DNA from: Desulfotignum sp.
GTDB taxonomy: Bacteria > Desulfobacterota > Desulfobacteria > Desulfobacterales > Desulfobacteraceae
DNA length: 64,000 nt
Reading direction: 5' to 3'
NCBI GenBank assembly: GCA_011390335.1
Contig: JAABSO010000002.1
Span: forward strand, 124,001-188,000
How positions within the stretch are numbered: position 1 is the first letter of the stretch; each line of letters starts with the position of its first letter. The notes below the pieces were generated by a model. That model did no database searches and was not told where the DNA came from. It worked only from the letters and a program-made list of their open reading frames with translations. Positions 17,847 through 27,354 of the stretch are shown here, piece after piece. Both the position numbers and the translations under genes were made by a program.

Positions 17847-18266
17847 CTACCGGACCTGGATCTCCAGGTTGTTGAAAAAATAGCTGATTTCAAAGGCTGC
17901 GGTTTCCGGGGCATCAGATCCATGGACCACATTTTTTTCAATGTCCGTGGCATACTCCCGTCTGATGGTGCCCTCCTTTGCTTCCTTGAAATTGGTGGCA
18001 CCCATGAGTTTGCGGTTTTTTGCGATCACATCTTCGCCTTCCAGGACCATGACCACGATGGGGCCTGAGGTCATGAAATCTGTGAGGCTCTCGAAAAAGG
18101 GGCGTTCTTTGTGAACAGCATAAAATCCCCGGGCCTGGTTTTTGGTCAGCTGGAGCATTTTCATGGCAGCGATTTTGATGCCTGCTGTTTCAAATCGTTT
18201 GATGACATCACCGATAACGTTTTTGGCAACCCCGTCGGGTTTGATAATGGACAATGTTCTTTGCAC
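17847..18266 (-). CDS. ndk: Nucleoside diphosphate kinase
   Basis: A 139-residue enzyme that transfers the gamma-phosphate of ATP to other NDPs via a phosphohistidine. The start is GTG 18266 with AAGGAAG 7 bases upstream. It has LSIIKPDGV at the N-terminus, the substrate loop with Arg pairs, and the active-site NVVHGSD (His115). Length and motifs match the standard bacterial enzyme. It is divergent from coaE, and the 140-bp spacer should hold both promoters. Confidence 0.97.
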   Translation of the reverse strand: MQRTLSIIKPDGVAKNVIGDVIKRFETAGIKIAAMKMLQLTKNQARGFYAVHKERPFFESLTDFMTSGPIVVMVLEGEDVIAKNRKLMGATNFKEAKEGTIRREYATDIEKNVVHGSDAPETAAFEISYFFNNLEIQVR

Positions 18267-18371
18267 GTGCGGTCTTCCTTTCTGTAAATTTTAGGGTATT
18301 GGCAAAATTTGGGCCGGGATCCGGTCATATATTACAGGACCCCGCAAAATTGTGATAATGCCTGAACAGGG

Positions 18372-18398
18372 TTGAAAAATACCACACCCCTGTATTAT
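18372..18398 (+). promoter_or_regulatory. Possible sigma-70 promoter of coaE
   Basis: TTGAAA (18372-18377) and TATTAT (18393-18398) are spaced 15 bp, shorter than ideal. Transcription from here would begin at or within a few bases of the coaE ATG at 18407, giving a leaderless or nearly leaderless message. This agrees with the lack of a visible ribosome site. Confidence 0.3.
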
Positions 18399-18406
18399 AA
18401 GTCAAC

Positions 18407-19039
18407 ATGATGGACCATTCAGATATTGTAAAAATTGCTGTGACAGGATCGGCAGGATCCGGCAAAAGCCTTGTTTTAAAGGGTTTTGCATCCCTGGGCC
18501 TGGTGACCCTGGATTGTGATCAGATCGCAAGGCAGGTGGTGGCGCCGGGGCAAAAAGGGTATGCCGGCGTGGTGGCGCTTTTTGGCCCACAGGTGGTAAC
18601 ACCTGATAAAACCCTGGACCGGGCCAAAATGCGGCGCATGATGGTGGACAGGCCTGATCTGCGCAGACAGCTTGAGGCCCTGCTTCATCCCCTTATTTTT
18701 GAAGCGTTGTTCAGGCAGATGGCAGCTGCGGACTATGGTTTTGAAAAAGCCTGTGCGGCAGAGGTGCCGCTGCTGTTTGAAACAGGCATGCAAAAAGAAT
18801 TTGATGCCGTGGTTGTGGTGACAGCACCGGATGCTGTGCTTGCCCAAAGAATCGCCGCAAGAGATGGGGTGAGTCCTGCAGATGCCCGAAAAATTTTATC
18901 CCTGCAGATGGACCAGAAAAAAAAAGTTGCGCAATCAGATTATGTGATTCATAATCAGGGGAAGCTTGGTGAAGTCTTTGAATCTGTTGCCAATCTGTAT
19001 GCTGAAATAAAAAAAGAATTCTTGACAACCAAATATTAA
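18407..19039 (+). CDS. coaE: Dephospho-CoA kinase
   Basis: A 210-residue P-loop kinase catalysing the last step of coenzyme A synthesis, phosphorylation of the ribose 3'-OH of dephospho-CoA. Walker A is GSAGSGKS (about 14-21), followed by LDCDQIARQVV (substrate Asp) and a lid region, then LLHPLIF and the EVPLLFETG strand typical of CoaE. Two adjacent ATGs (18407, 18410) are possible starts; neither has a clear Shine-Dalgarno sequence. It is transcribed away from ndk and toward rho. Confidence 0.96.
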   Translation: MMDHSDIVKIAVTGSAGSGKSLVLKGFASLGLVTLDCDQIARQVVAPGQKGYAGVVALFGPQVVTPDKTLDRAKMRRMMVDRPDLRRQLEALLHPLIFEALFRQMAAADYGFEKACAAEVPLLFETGMQKEFDAVVVVTAPDAVLAQRIAARDGVSPADARKILSLQMDQKKKVAQSDYVIHNQGKLGEVFESVANLYAEIKKEFLTTKY

Positions 19040-19267
19040 TGCACTATTAGTCAGACGGTATCCAGTAAATACCAGCCACCTGTCTGTATTTCCATAAATT
19101 TTTGAGATCTCCAGGCTATCGAAAGGTATCCCGTATAAACACAATTGGTCCTTGCCAGTGATCCGTGTAAACCGTTTAAAAAATACAAATTTAAAAATAT
19201 AAATTATAAAATCAAAGACAAAAAACCATGCCGGCATTCAGAAAATTATTAACATGTGGGAGTGCGA

Positions 19268-20515
19268 ATGAACCTTGTAGAACTTAACAAAATGAAAATC
19301 AGTGAGCTTACCAAGCTTGCAAAAGAAAACAATATCAAAGGGATCGGCGGATTAAAAAAACAGGAATTGATTTTTGCCCTGCTGCAGGCCAACATAGAAA
19401 AAAGCGGCCAGGTCTATGGTGAAGGCACCCTGGAAATCCTGCCTGATGGATTTGGTTTTCTGCGGGCACCCGGGTACAATTATCTGCCCGGCCCGGATGA
19501 TATTTATGTTTCGCCCTCCCAGATCAGGCGGTTCAACCTGAGAACCGGGGATACCATCTCCGGCCAGGTGAGACAGCCCAAGGATTCAGAAAGATATTTT
19601 GCCCTGCTCAAGGTGGAGGCGGTCAATTTCCAGAGCCCGGAACTGGCGGCTGAGACCATCTTGTTTGACAATCTGCTGCCTCTGTATCCAGAGCAGAAAA
19701 TGCAGCTTGAGGCGGAATCAGACAACTATTCCATGCGGGTGATTGATCTGATGTGTCCTGTCGGGTTCGGCCAGCGGGGGCTGATTGTCTCCCCGCCCAA
19801 GGCGGGCAAGACCATGCTGCTGCAGAATATTGCCAATTCCATGATCGCCTCCCATAAAAGCATCGTTCCCATGATTCTTCTCATTGATGAGCGGCCCGAG
19901 GAGGTCACGGACATGACCCGGTCCGTGGATGCAGAGGTGATCAGTTCCACCTTTGACGAGCCTGCGGAACGCCATGTGCAGGTGGCTGAAATGGTGATTG
20001 AAAAAGCCAAGCGCATCGTGGAGCAGGGCCATGACGTTGTGATCCTTCTGGATTCCATAACCCGCCTGGCCAGGGCCTATAATGCGGTGATGCCCCCGTC
20101 CGGAAAAATTCTGTCCGGAGGGGTGGATTCCAATGCCCTGGACCGGCCCAAACGGTTTTTCGGTGCTGCCCGGAACATTGAAGACGGCGGCAGCCTCACC
20201 ATCATCGCCACTGCGCTGGTGGATACGGGCAGCAGAATGGATGAGGTGATCTTTGAAGAATTCAAGGGCACCGGCAACATGGAGCTGGTTCTGGACAGAA
20301 AGCTGGCGGACAAGCGGGTGTTCCCGGCCATTGACATCAACAAATCCGGCACCAGAAAAGAAGAACTGCTGCTGGATCCCATGACATTGAACCGGGTCTG
20401 GATCCTGCGAAAATTGCTGTCCAGTTTAAATTCTGTGGACAGCATGCAGTTTTTACTTGAAAAAATGCAGGGAACAAAGGATAATAAAGAGTTTCTTGAA
20501 TTGATGAATTCTTGA
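19268..20515 (+). CDS. rho: Transcription termination factor Rho
   Basis: A 415-residue hexameric RNA-dependent ATPase that ends transcription. It has an N-terminal Rho_N helix bundle ([12 protein letters not shown], about 9-20), an RNA-binding cold-shock-like domain ([23 protein letters not shown]) and a C-terminal ATPase with Walker [12 protein letters not shown] (about 175), Q-loop VMPPSGK and R-loop region [10 protein letters not shown]. The ATG at 19268 follows GGGAG by 5 bases. A 228-bp AT-rich leader separates it from coaE. Its length is close to the usual 419 of E. coli. Confidence 0.98.
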   Translation: MNLVELNKMKISELTKLAKENNIKGIGGLKKQELIFALLQANIEKSGQVYGEGTLEILPDGFGFLRAPGYNYLPGPDDIYVSPSQIRRFNLRTGDTISGQVRQPKDSERYFALLKVEAVNFQSPELAAETILFDNLLPLYPEQKMQLEAESDNYSMRVIDLMCPVGFGQRGLIVSPPKAGKTMLLQNIANSMIASHKSIVPMILLIDERPEEVTDMTRSVDAEVISSTFDEPAERHVQVAEMVIEKAKRIVEQGHDVVILLDSITRLARAYNAVMPPSGKILSGGVDSNALDRPKRFFGAARNIEDGGSLTIIATALVDTGSRMDEVIFEEFKGTGNMELVLDRKLADKRVFPAIDINKSGTRKEELLLDPMTLNRVWILRKLLSSLNSVDSMQFLLEKMQGTKDNKEFLELMNS

Positions 20516-20575
20516 ACGAAAATTTTTATGAATCAGTTGTCTTTGCAAAAAGACTCTTAAGGAGTGACAGGAAAA

Positions 20576-20794
20576 ATGAAAAAGGATATACATCCGAAAT
20601 ATGCAAAAACCACGGCCTCATGTGCCTGTGGCGCGACATTTGAGGTAGGGTCCACCAAAGAAAATATCAAGGTGGAAATCTGTTCCAGCTGCCATCCGTT
20701 CTTTACCGGAAAGCAGAAACTGGTGGATTCAGCCGGCCGTATTGACCGGTTCAAAAGGAAATATGCCGGGTTTGATGCAACCAAACTTGTATAA
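20576..20794 (+). CDS. rpmE: 50S ribosomal protein L31 (zinc-binding form)
   Basis: A 72-residue L31 of the C+ type with four zinc-binding cysteines: Cys16 and Cys18 (SCACGATF) and Cys36 and Cys39 (CSSCHPF). ATG 20576 is preferred over the in-frame GTG 20564. AAGGAG sits about 11 bases upstream. It is followed by a terminator-like hairpin and then prfA, the common rpmE-prfA-prmC order. Confidence 0.97.
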   Translation: MKKDIHPKYAKTTASCACGATFEVGSTKENIKVEICSSCHPFFTGKQKLVDSAGRIDRFKRKYAGFDATKLV

Positions 20795-20817
20795 TACCAT
20801 ATCCGATGGAATTTTAC

Positions 20818-20856
20818 AAAGGGGGTTTGCCTTGGGGCACCCCTTTTGGATTTTTT
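20818..20856 (+). terminator. Terminator-like hairpin between rpmE and prfA
   Basis: A stem built from AAAGGGG and TGCC (20818-20832) pairs with GGCA and CCCCTTT (20836-20846) over a TTGG loop, followed by TTTTTT at 20851-20856. Only 4 bases separate the T-run from the prfA ATG, so prfA would either need read-through or be limited by this hairpin. Confidence 0.6.
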
Positions 20857-20860
20857 GCCC

Positions 20861-21934
20861 ATGATTGAAAAATTAAAAGGCATTGAGGAGCGGTATGTAA
20901 AACTGGAACATCTCCTGAGCGACCCTGAGGTGATAAAGGACCAGCACAAATACCAGAAGTATGTAAAGGAGCACGGGGAACTCAACCGGATCGTTCCGGT
21001 GTTCAGAACCTATGAAGGGGTTGTGGCGGAACTGGCAGAGGCCAGGGAACTGCTCAAGGACACAGACCCTGATATCCGCTCCATGGCCAGAGAAGAGATC
21101 TCTTCTCTGGAAAAGCAGATGGATTCTCTGACATCCAAGCTCAATGCATTGCTGATGCCCAAAGATCCCAGGGATGAAAAAAATGTGATCCTGGAGATCC
21201 GGGCCGGCACAGGCGGAGAAGAAGCCGGTATTTTTGCCGGAGACCTTTTCAGGATGTATTCCCGGTATGCGGAGACCAGAAACTGGAAAATCGATATTAT
21301 CGAGAAAAACGATTCCGGTGCCGGCGGGTTCAAGGAGATCGTGTGTCTGGTGCAGGGCAGGGGGGCGTTCGGTGCCTTTAAATTCGAAAGCGGGACCCAC
21401 CGGGTGCAGCGGGTTCCTGAAACCGAAACCCAGGGAAGGATACATACATCTGCCGTAACCGTTGCCGTGCTGCCTGAAGCCGAAGACATCGATATCGACA
21501 TCAATCCGGCAGACATTAAAGTGGATGTTTTCCGGGCATCAGGCCCGGGGGGGCAGTCTGTCAACACAACCGACTCCGCTGTAAGGGTGACCCATGTTCC
21601 CACAGGGGTAGTGGCCACCTGCCAGGATGAGAAATCCCAGCATAAAAACAAAGCCAAGGCCATGAGCGTGCTCAAATCCCGCATCCTGGATGCCAGGATG
21701 CGAGAAGAGGAAGCAAAGCGGGCGGCCGACCGCAAAGGCCAGGTGGGAACAGGGGACAGAAGCGGTCGCATCCGTACCTATAATTTCCCCCAGGGCAGAA
21801 TGACGGATCACCGCATCGGACTGACCCTGTATAAGCTGGACAGCATCATGGAAGGGGATATCCAGACCATTATCGATGAGTTGAAAACTTATCACCAGGC
21901 CCGGGCATTACAGGAAAGCCGCACCCTTGCGTAA
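20861..21934 (+). CDS. prfA: Peptide chain release factor 1
   Basis: A 357-residue class I release factor that reads UAA and UAG. It has the helical N-terminus ([16 protein letters not shown]), the codon-reading [13 protein letters not shown] region carrying the PxT motif of RF1, and the universal GGQ in [17 protein letters not shown] (about residues 226-240) that triggers peptidyl-tRNA hydrolysis. The start is ATG 20861; an upstream TTG would place the N-terminus beyond the family norm. The ribosome site is poor, and a hairpin with a T-run ends right before the start. The stop overlaps the start of prmC (TAATG). Confidence 0.98.
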   Translation: MIEKLKGIEERYVKLEHLLSDPEVIKDQHKYQKYVKEHGELNRIVPVFRTYEGVVAELAEARELLKDTDPDIRSMAREEISSLEKQMDSLTSKLNALLMPKDPRDEKNVILEIRAGTGGEEAGIFAGDLFRMYSRYAETRNWKIDIIEKNDSGAGGFKEIVCLVQGRGAFGAFKFESGTHRVQRVPETETQGRIHTSAVTVAVLPEAEDIDIDINPADIKVDVFRASGPGGQSVNTTDSAVRVTHVPTGVVATCQDEKSQHKNKAKAMSVLKSRILDARMREEEAKRAADRKGQVGTGDRSGRIRTYNFPQGRMTDHRIGLTLYKLDSIMEGDIQTIIDELKTYHQARALQESRTLA

Positions 21935-22800
21935 TGGAATGGACCGTCTTCAAACTGGTTGCCTGGACAGAAACCTATTTTATAAAACACGGGGTTGACA
22001 GCCCCCGCCTGACCGCTGAAATTCTGCTGGGGTTTTGCCTGGGAATCCGGCGGCTGGACCTGTATCTGCAGCACGACCGCCCACTGGAAAAACAGGAACT
22101 TGCGCGGTTCAAGACCCTGATTCACCGGCGCAGAAACCATGAGCCAGTGGCCTATATCACCGGTGAAAAAGGGTTTTTTGAATCCCGGTTCCAGGTGGGA
22201 CCCGGCGTACTCATTCCCAGACCAGATACGGAAACCCTGGTGACAACCACCCTGGATCTGCTGGCAAAAAAAACTAAAAAAAACAACACTATACTGGATC
22301 TGGGCACAGGTTCCGGTGCCATTGTGGTGTCGTTGGCAAAAGCCGTTCCACAGAACCGGTTTTTTGCAGGTGACATTTCAGCTGCTTCCCTGGACACGGC
22401 CCGTAAAAATGCCTGGCAAGAAAAAACGGCAAACATCTGGTTTTTCAGGGGGTCATGGTTTGCCCCCCTCACCCTCTATCCTGTTTTTGATATCATTGTG
22501 TCCAATCCGCCATATATCCCCACCACATCCATCACCGGCCTTGCGCCGGAAATAAAAAATCACGAACCGGTTTCAGCACTTGACGGCGGGCCGGACGGCC
22601 TGGATTGTATCCGAAAGATTCTGGCATCTGCCTGTGATTATCTTATACCCGGCGGCGATCTGCTTTTAGAAATCGGGTACGACCAGAAGGCAAGCGTCAT
22701 GGCTTTTGCAAGAACCTGCGCAGGATATGACACAATTGCATGTATCAAAGATCTGGCCGGCCATGACCGGGTGGTGCACCTTAAAAAAAAAATTGATTAA
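21934..22800 (+). CDS. prmC: Release factor glutamine methyltransferase
   Basis: A 288-residue SAM-dependent enzyme that methylates the Gln of the GGQ motif of RF1 and RF2. It has a helical substrate-recognition N-terminus, VLIPRPDTETLV, the SAM-binding LDLGTGSGAIVVSLA, and the catalytic NPPY (about residues 190-193). It starts on the last base of the prfA stop codon, so the modifier is translationally coupled to its substrate. Confidence 0.96.
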   Translation: MEWTVFKLVAWTETYFIKHGVDSPRLTAEILLGFCLGIRRLDLYLQHDRPLEKQELARFKTLIHRRRNHEPVAYITGEKGFFESRFQVGPGVLIPRPDTETLVTTTLDLLAKKTKKNNTILDLGTGSGAIVVSLAKAVPQNRFFAGDISAASLDTARKNAWQEKTANIWFFRGSWFAPLTLYPVFDIIVSNPPYIPTTSITGLAPEIKNHEPVSALDGGPDGLDCIRKILASACDYLIPGGDLLLEIGYDQKASVMAFARTCAGYDTIACIKDLAGHDRVVHLKKKID

Positions 22801-22950
22801 TTGCCTGGTTTTTGATATAGATAATAGGATTTGTAAATACTACCAAAACGCACATCCATGGACCCGGGATCCGGTGCTTGTAAAAGAGTTGATTTCCGGG
22901 AATGAAATGGGTGAAGGACACTAAAACCATTAGAAAGATTTGGAGAACAC

Positions 22951-23808
22951 ATGGCTTACATTACGATCAGAGAACTTTTGGAAGCAGGTGTGCATTTCGG
23001 ACACCAGACCAAACGCTGGAACCCCAAAATGAAAAAATATATTTTCGGGGCCAGGAACGGCATTTACATCATTGATCTGCAGCAGACGGTCAAACTGTTC
23101 AAGCAGGCCCATGATTTTATCAAGGGCATTGCCGCCGAAGGCAAGGATGTTTTGTTTGTGGGTACAAAAAAACAGGCATCAGAAGCGATTTATGAAGAAG
23201 CCAACAGGGCGGAGATGTTTTATGTTGAAAACCGGTGGCTGGGCGGCATGCTGACCAATTTTCAGACCATTAAAAACAATATCACCCGGTTTCACTTTCT
23301 CAATTCCATTGAAAATGACGGTTCCCTTGAAAATTATCCCAAAAAAGAGCAGTCAAAAATGCTCAAGGAAAAAGAGAAGCTGGAATTTGCCATCGGCGGT
23401 ATCAGCAACATGAAAAGGCTGCCCTCCGCCATTTTCATCATTGATCCCAAAAATGAAGCCATTGCGGTAAAAGAGGGCAAGCGGCTGGGCATCCCCATTG
23501 TGGCGGTGGTGGATACCAATTGTGACCCGGATGATATCGATTATGTGATTCCCGGCAATGATGACGCCATCAGATCCATCCGCCTCTTTACCTCCCGTAT
23601 TGCAGATGCCTGCATTGAAGGCCGCCAGATTTATGAAGAAAAGATGCAGGCCAGAGAAGACGGCGATAAAAAAGAAGACACAGACACAGGTGATCAGAAA
23701 GTTGCCATTGAGGTGGTGTCAGACGGCAGTGACGGACCTGTTGTGGAAAAGATCAAACGGAAAGTCACGCCGGTTGAACCAGTTGAAGAAACGATTGAAA
23801 CTGAATAA
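22951..23808 (+). CDS. rpsB: 30S ribosomal protein S2
   Basis: A 285-residue S2, with the standard core ([54 protein letters not shown]) ending near residue 230, followed by a charged Asp/Lys/Glu-rich tail of about 50 residues. Such tails are common in this group. GGAG lies 7-8 bases before ATG 22951. It is the first gene of the rpsB-tsf-pyrH-frr-uppS-cdsA-dxr-rseP series. Confidence 0.98.
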   Translation: MAYITIRELLEAGVHFGHQTKRWNPKMKKYIFGARNGIYIIDLQQTVKLFKQAHDFIKGIAAEGKDVLFVGTKKQASEAIYEEANRAEMFYVENRWLGGMLTNFQTIKNNITRFHFLNSIENDGSLENYPKKEQSKMLKEKEKLEFAIGGISNMKRLPSAIFIIDPKNEAIAVKEGKRLGIPIVAVVDTNCDPDDIDYVIPGNDDAIRSIRLFTSRIADACIEGRQIYEEKMQAREDGDKKEDTDTGDQKVAIEVVSDGSDGPVVEKIKRKVTPVEPVEETIETE

Positions 23809-23832
23809 CATAAATTTAGGAGTAAGTATAAA

Positions 23833-24429
23833 ATGGCTGATATTTCCGCAGCAATGGTAAAGGAACTCAGGGAAGCCACGGGTTCGGGTATAATGGATTG
23901 TAAACGGGTGCTTGCCGAAGCAGACGGCAACATGGAAAAAGCCATCGAGCTTTTACGGAAAAAAGGCCTGGCCAAGGCTGCCAAACGTGCCGGGCGGTCC
24001 ACTTCAGAAGGGGTCGTCTATTCCTACATCCATACAGGCGCCAAACTCGGGGTGCTGGTGGAAGTCAATTGTGAATCAGACTTTGTGGCCAAAACAGAGG
24101 ACTTTCTTACCTTTGCTAAGAACATTGCAATGCATATCGCTGCAGCAAATCCTGCCGGACTGACCCCGGACGATGTGGACAAAGGGGTGGTGGAAAAAGA
24201 GCGTGAAATTTTCCGTGCCCAGATGCTGGAAGAAGGCAAGCCTGAAAACATCATTGACAAGATTGTGGACGGCAAGGTGGAAAAATACTACAAAGAGGTC
24301 TGCCTCATGAGCCAGCAGTATGTGAAAGATCCCCAGAAAACCATTGAAGATGTTGTAAAGGAAACCATCGGCAAGATTGGTGAAAATATCCAGATCAAGA
24401 GATTTGCACGCTTCCAGATAGGAGAATAA
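23833..24429 (+). CDS. tsf: Elongation factor Ts (short form)
   Basis: A 198-residue nucleotide exchange factor for EF-Tu. It has the UBA-like N-terminal domain ([18 protein letters not shown]), the core with [19 protein letters not shown], and a short C-terminus. The second half of the core domain found in E. coli EF-Ts (283 residues) is absent, as in other deltaproteobacteria and Thermus. It lies 24 bp after rpsB. Confidence 0.97.
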   Translation: MADISAAMVKELREATGSGIMDCKRVLAEADGNMEKAIELLRKKGLAKAAKRAGRSTSEGVVYSYIHTGAKLGVLVEVNCESDFVAKTEDFLTFAKNIAMHIAAANPAGLTPDDVDKGVVEKEREIFRAQMLEEGKPENIIDKIVDGKVEKYYKEVCLMSQQYVKDPQKTIEDVVKETIGKIGENIQIKRFARFQIGE

Positions 24430-24433
24430 TATC

Positions 24434-25156
24434 TTGGACAACCTGCCTGAGTTTAAACGGATTCTGATCAAACTGAGCGGGGAAGCCCTGATGGGAAATC
24501 AGGGCTTTGGCATCACACCGGAGATGATTCACTATGTGGCGGAAGAGGTTGCCAAGGTGGCCCGCCTGAGTGTTGAGATCAGCATTGTGGTGGGGGGCGG
24601 AAACATCTTCAGGGGTGTTGCCGGCAGTTCCGCAGGCATGGACAGAAGCTCTGCCGACAACATGGGCATGCTTGCCACGGTGATCAACTCCCTTGCTTTG
24701 TGTGATGCCCTTGAAAAACGCGATGTTCCCACACGGGTGCAGTCAGCCATACGCATGGACCAGATTGCCGAACCCTTTATCCGGAGAAAAGCCATCCGCC
24801 ACCTTGAAAAGGGCCGGGTGGTGATTTTCGCGGCAGGTACGGGAAATCCGTATTTTACAACAGACACGGCAGCCGTCCTCAGGGCCCATGAGGTCCGTGC
24901 CCAGATCCTGTTCAAGGCTACCCAGGTGGATGGGGTCTATGACAAAGACCCGGTGGTCCATGAAGATGCGGTGATGTTTGATGCATTGTCCTATATGCGC
25001 GTGATTGAAAAACAGCTCCATGTCATGGACATGACTGCCATTTCCCTTGCCATGGAGCATGATCTGCCCCTTCAGGTGTTTGATCTCCACAAGGCGGATA
25101 ACATCCGCAGAGCGGTTATGGGAGAGGATGTCGGTACCCGGATATACAACAAATAG
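24434..25156 (+). CDS. pyrH: UMP kinase
   Basis: A 240-residue hexameric amino-acid-kinase-fold enzyme converting UMP to UDP. It shows [22 protein letters not shown], the [15 protein letters not shown] substrate region and [16 protein letters not shown]. It uses a TTG start at 24434, with GGAG 9 bases upstream inside the end of tsf, so the two are close-coupled. Confidence 0.97.
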   Translation: MDNLPEFKRILIKLSGEALMGNQGFGITPEMIHYVAEEVAKVARLSVEISIVVGGGNIFRGVAGSSAGMDRSSADNMGMLATVINSLALCDALEKRDVPTRVQSAIRMDQIAEPFIRRKAIRHLEKGRVVIFAAGTGNPYFTTDTAAVLRAHEVRAQILFKATQVDGVYDKDPVVHEDAVMFDALSYMRVIEKQLHVMDMTAISLAMEHDLPLQVFDLHKADNIRRAVMGEDVGTRIYNK

Positions 25157-25174
25157 CCAGAGACAAGGACAATG

Positions 25175-25213
25175 AGGCCGGGTGCAGGCAGCAAAATTCC
25201 GGCATTCCGGCCT
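25175..25213 (+). other. Hairpin in the pyrH-frr spacer
   Basis: AGGCCGG (25175-25181) pairs with CCGGCCT (25207-25213) around a 25-nt loop. A short T-run (TTTAATTTTT) follows only about 20 bp later. It might be an attenuator or processing site. Confidence 0.25.
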
Positions 25214-25254
25214 GATACCTGCTGTGGCGCTTTAATTTTTAAGGATGGGTCGTG

Positions 25255-25812
25255 ATGATTGATGAAGTGATAGAAGAAACCAGAGACAGGATGGGAAAAA
25301 CCGAAAAGGTATTTGTCAAGGAAATGGCAAAAGTCCGCACCGGAAGGGCATCCCAGACAATGCTGGACAATGTGAAGGTTGATTACTACGGCACCCAGAC
25401 CCCGCTGCCCCAGATGTCCACCATATCCATACCTGAAAGCCGGTTGATTACGGTGAAACCCTGGGATATCAGTGTGATCAATGCGGTAGAAAAAGCCATT
25501 CACAAGGCCAATCTCGGGTTGACACCCTCCAATGACGGCAAATTGATCCGGATTTCCATCCCGCCGTTGACAGAGGAACGCAGAAAAGAGATTGCCAAAA
25601 ATGTGTCCAAGATATGCGAAGAGCATAAAGTGGCCATACGCAATATACGCCGCGACTCCAATGAAATGCTCAAGGATCTCCAGAAGGATGGGGATATATC
25701 TGAAGATGACAGCTTCAAGGGGCAGAAAATCGTCCAGGAACTGACCGACGAATACATCCAGCAGCTGGATGATATTTTTGCCCAAAAAGAAAAAGAGATC
25801 CTTGAAGTCTGA
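25255..25812 (+). CDS. frr: Ribosome recycling factor
   Basis: 185 residues, exactly the usual length. It splits post-termination ribosomes with EF-G. It has FVKEMAKVRTGRAS near the N-terminus, the TPLPQMSTISIPE domain II strand, and RRDSNEMLKDL near the end. ATG 25255 with AAGGATGGG upstream is preferred to the GTG at 25252. The 3' end overlaps the annotated start of uppS. Confidence 0.98.
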   Translation: MIDEVIEETRDRMGKTEKVFVKEMAKVRTGRASQTMLDNVKVDYYGTQTPLPQMSTISIPESRLITVKPWDISVINAVEKAIHKANLGLTPSNDGKLIRISIPPLTEERRKEIAKNVSKICEEHKVAIRNIRRDSNEMLKDLQKDGDISEDDSFKGQKIVQELTDEYIQQLDDIFAQKEKEILEV

Positions 25813-26572
25813 TGCATTAACCACATTTGGCCTTGATCCGGACAGGCTGCCTGTCCATGTGGCCATTATCATGGATGGCAACGGCAGATGGGCAAAAAAA
25901 CGGCTCATGAACCGGATCAACGGCCATGAAAAGGGCTCTGGAACCGTCAGAACCATTGTGTCTGCTGCAAGAGAGCTGGGAATTGCGTACCTGACCCTGT
26001 ATGCGTTTTCCACTGAAAACTGGGCCAGGCCCAAAACTGAAGTGCTGGCACTCATGCAGCTGCTGAAAAAATTTCTGGTGTCAGAACGGCAGGATTTGCA
26101 GGAAAAAGGCATCTGTTTGCAGGTACTGGGCCAGATGGAAAAACTGCCTGACGAGGTGCGAAACCAGGCCCTGGAAACCATACATGCAACCAGAAACAAC
26201 CATGAGATGACACTTAACCTGGCCTTGAGTTACGGCAGCCGTCAGGAAATAACCGATGCTGTGCGGGCAATGGCCCAAAAACTTGCGGCAGGAGAACTTA
26301 CAGCCCAAGATATCTGTGAAAAAACTGTGGCAGCGCATCTGTATACCGGCAATATGCCGGACCCGGATCTAATTATCAGAACCTCGGGGGAGTTCCGGCT
26401 TTCAAATTTTTTGCTCTGGCAGTCTGCCTATGCTGAAATCTTTGTCACCCATACCCTGTGGCCGGATTTTACCAGGGATGAATTTATTGATATTTTAACC
26501 AATTACCAGAAAAGGGACCGACGGTTCGGTAGAGTGGAATGCAGCATGCCCAGCGATGGATCACCACAATAA
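25769..26572 (+). CDS. uppS: Isoprenyl transferase (undecaprenyl diphosphate synthase)
   Basis: A 267-residue cis-prenyltransferase that extends farnesyl diphosphate with isopentenyl units to the C55 lipid carrier for cell-wall synthesis. It has HVAIIMDGNGRWA (catalytic Asp, about 30-42), LTLYAFSTENWARP, and the C-terminal PDLIIRTSGEFRLSNFLLWQ and EIFVTHTLWPDF blocks. The start is uncertain: ATG 25769 overlaps frr by 44 bp, while TTG 25802 is an in-frame alternative nearer the family N-terminus. The 3' end overlaps cdsA by 34 bp. Confidence 0.96.
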   Translation: MIFLPKKKKRSLKSDALTTFGLDPDRLPVHVAIIMDGNGRWAKKRLMNRINGHEKGSGTVRTIVSAARELGIAYLTLYAFSTENWARPKTEVLALMQLLKKFLVSERQDLQEKGICLQVLGQMEKLPDEVRNQALETIHATRNNHEMTLNLALSYGSRQEITDAVRAMAQKLAAGELTAQDICEKTVAAHLYTGNMPDPDLIIRTSGEFRLSNFLLWQSAYAEIFVTHTLWPDFTRDEFIDILTNYQKRDRRFGRVECSMPSDGSPQ

Positions 26573-27354
26573 TTCTGGCGCCGTTGATCTTATGGATTTT
26601 GATCAAAGGCACCCCCATACTTCTGGCTGCCCTGGTTTTCACCGTGGCCGCCTGTGCCATCAGGGAATACCTGCGCATCATTTTCAGCCGGGATGACAGC
26701 CCTGTCTCTAAGGCAATAAAAGCCATTTCCTATATTACCTGTCTGTTTCTGGTGGCAGGGGCAGGTGCCGGTTCCTGGCCGGTCATGTTTCTTGTCTTTG
26801 CCCTGAACTTTATTCTTTTGTCCGTGTTTGTTCTGTTCCGGTTTGCGTCCCAGGCCCATGTGTTTGATATCATCGCCAAACAGGTTCTGGGCATTGTCTA
26901 CATTCCTTTTTCTTTGTCTTTTCTTTTGTTTGTGAGAAATATGCAGGAGGGGGTATTCTGGGTTTTCTGGCTGCTGATTGTATGTTTTATCAATGATACC
27001 GGTGCATTCTACACAGGGACATTTTTCGGGAAACACAAACTGTCCCCCCATATCAGCCCCAATAAAACCATTGAAGGTTCTCTGGGAGGTATTGCAGCAG
27101 CCATGACCGCAGGGGTTGTGTGCATCCTGGTATTTTTTGGCCCAACAACCCTGGCCTTAGTGATGCTGCCCTGTTCCTTTCTTATTGCCGTTGCAGGACA
27201 GATCGGGGATCTGTTTGAATCAGCCATGAAGCGGGCCTCCAGCATCAAGGATTCCGGCCGTATCCTGCCGGGACATGGCGGTATGCTGGACCGGATTGAC
27301 GGGCTTTTGCTGGCCATTCCCGTTTTGTACGGATATCTTATGGTGGCGGCATGA
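26539..27354 (+). CDS. cdsA: Phosphatidate cytidylyltransferase
   Basis: A 271-residue inner-membrane enzyme making CDP-diacylglycerol from phosphatidate and CTP. It has seven or so hydrophobic helices, the NDTGAFYTGTFFGKHKLSPHISPNKTIEGSLGG-type catalytic region (about 152-184) and a C-terminal signature SxxKRxxxIKDxGxxLPGHGGxLDRIDG. Start and stop overlap uppS and dxr respectively, the latter by ATGA. Confidence 0.97.
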   Translation: MQHAQRWITTIILAPLILWILIKGTPILLAALVFTVAACAIREYLRIIFSRDDSPVSKAIKAISYITCLFLVAGAGAGSWPVMFLVFALNFILLSVFVLFRFASQAHVFDIIAKQVLGIVYIPFSLSFLLFVRNMQEGVFWVFWLLIVCFINDTGAFYTGTFFGKHKLSPHISPNKTIEGSLGGIAAAMTAGVVCILVFFGPTTLALVMLPCSFLIAVAGQIGDLFESAMKRASSIKDSGRILPGHGGMLDRIDGLLLAIPVLYGYLMVAA

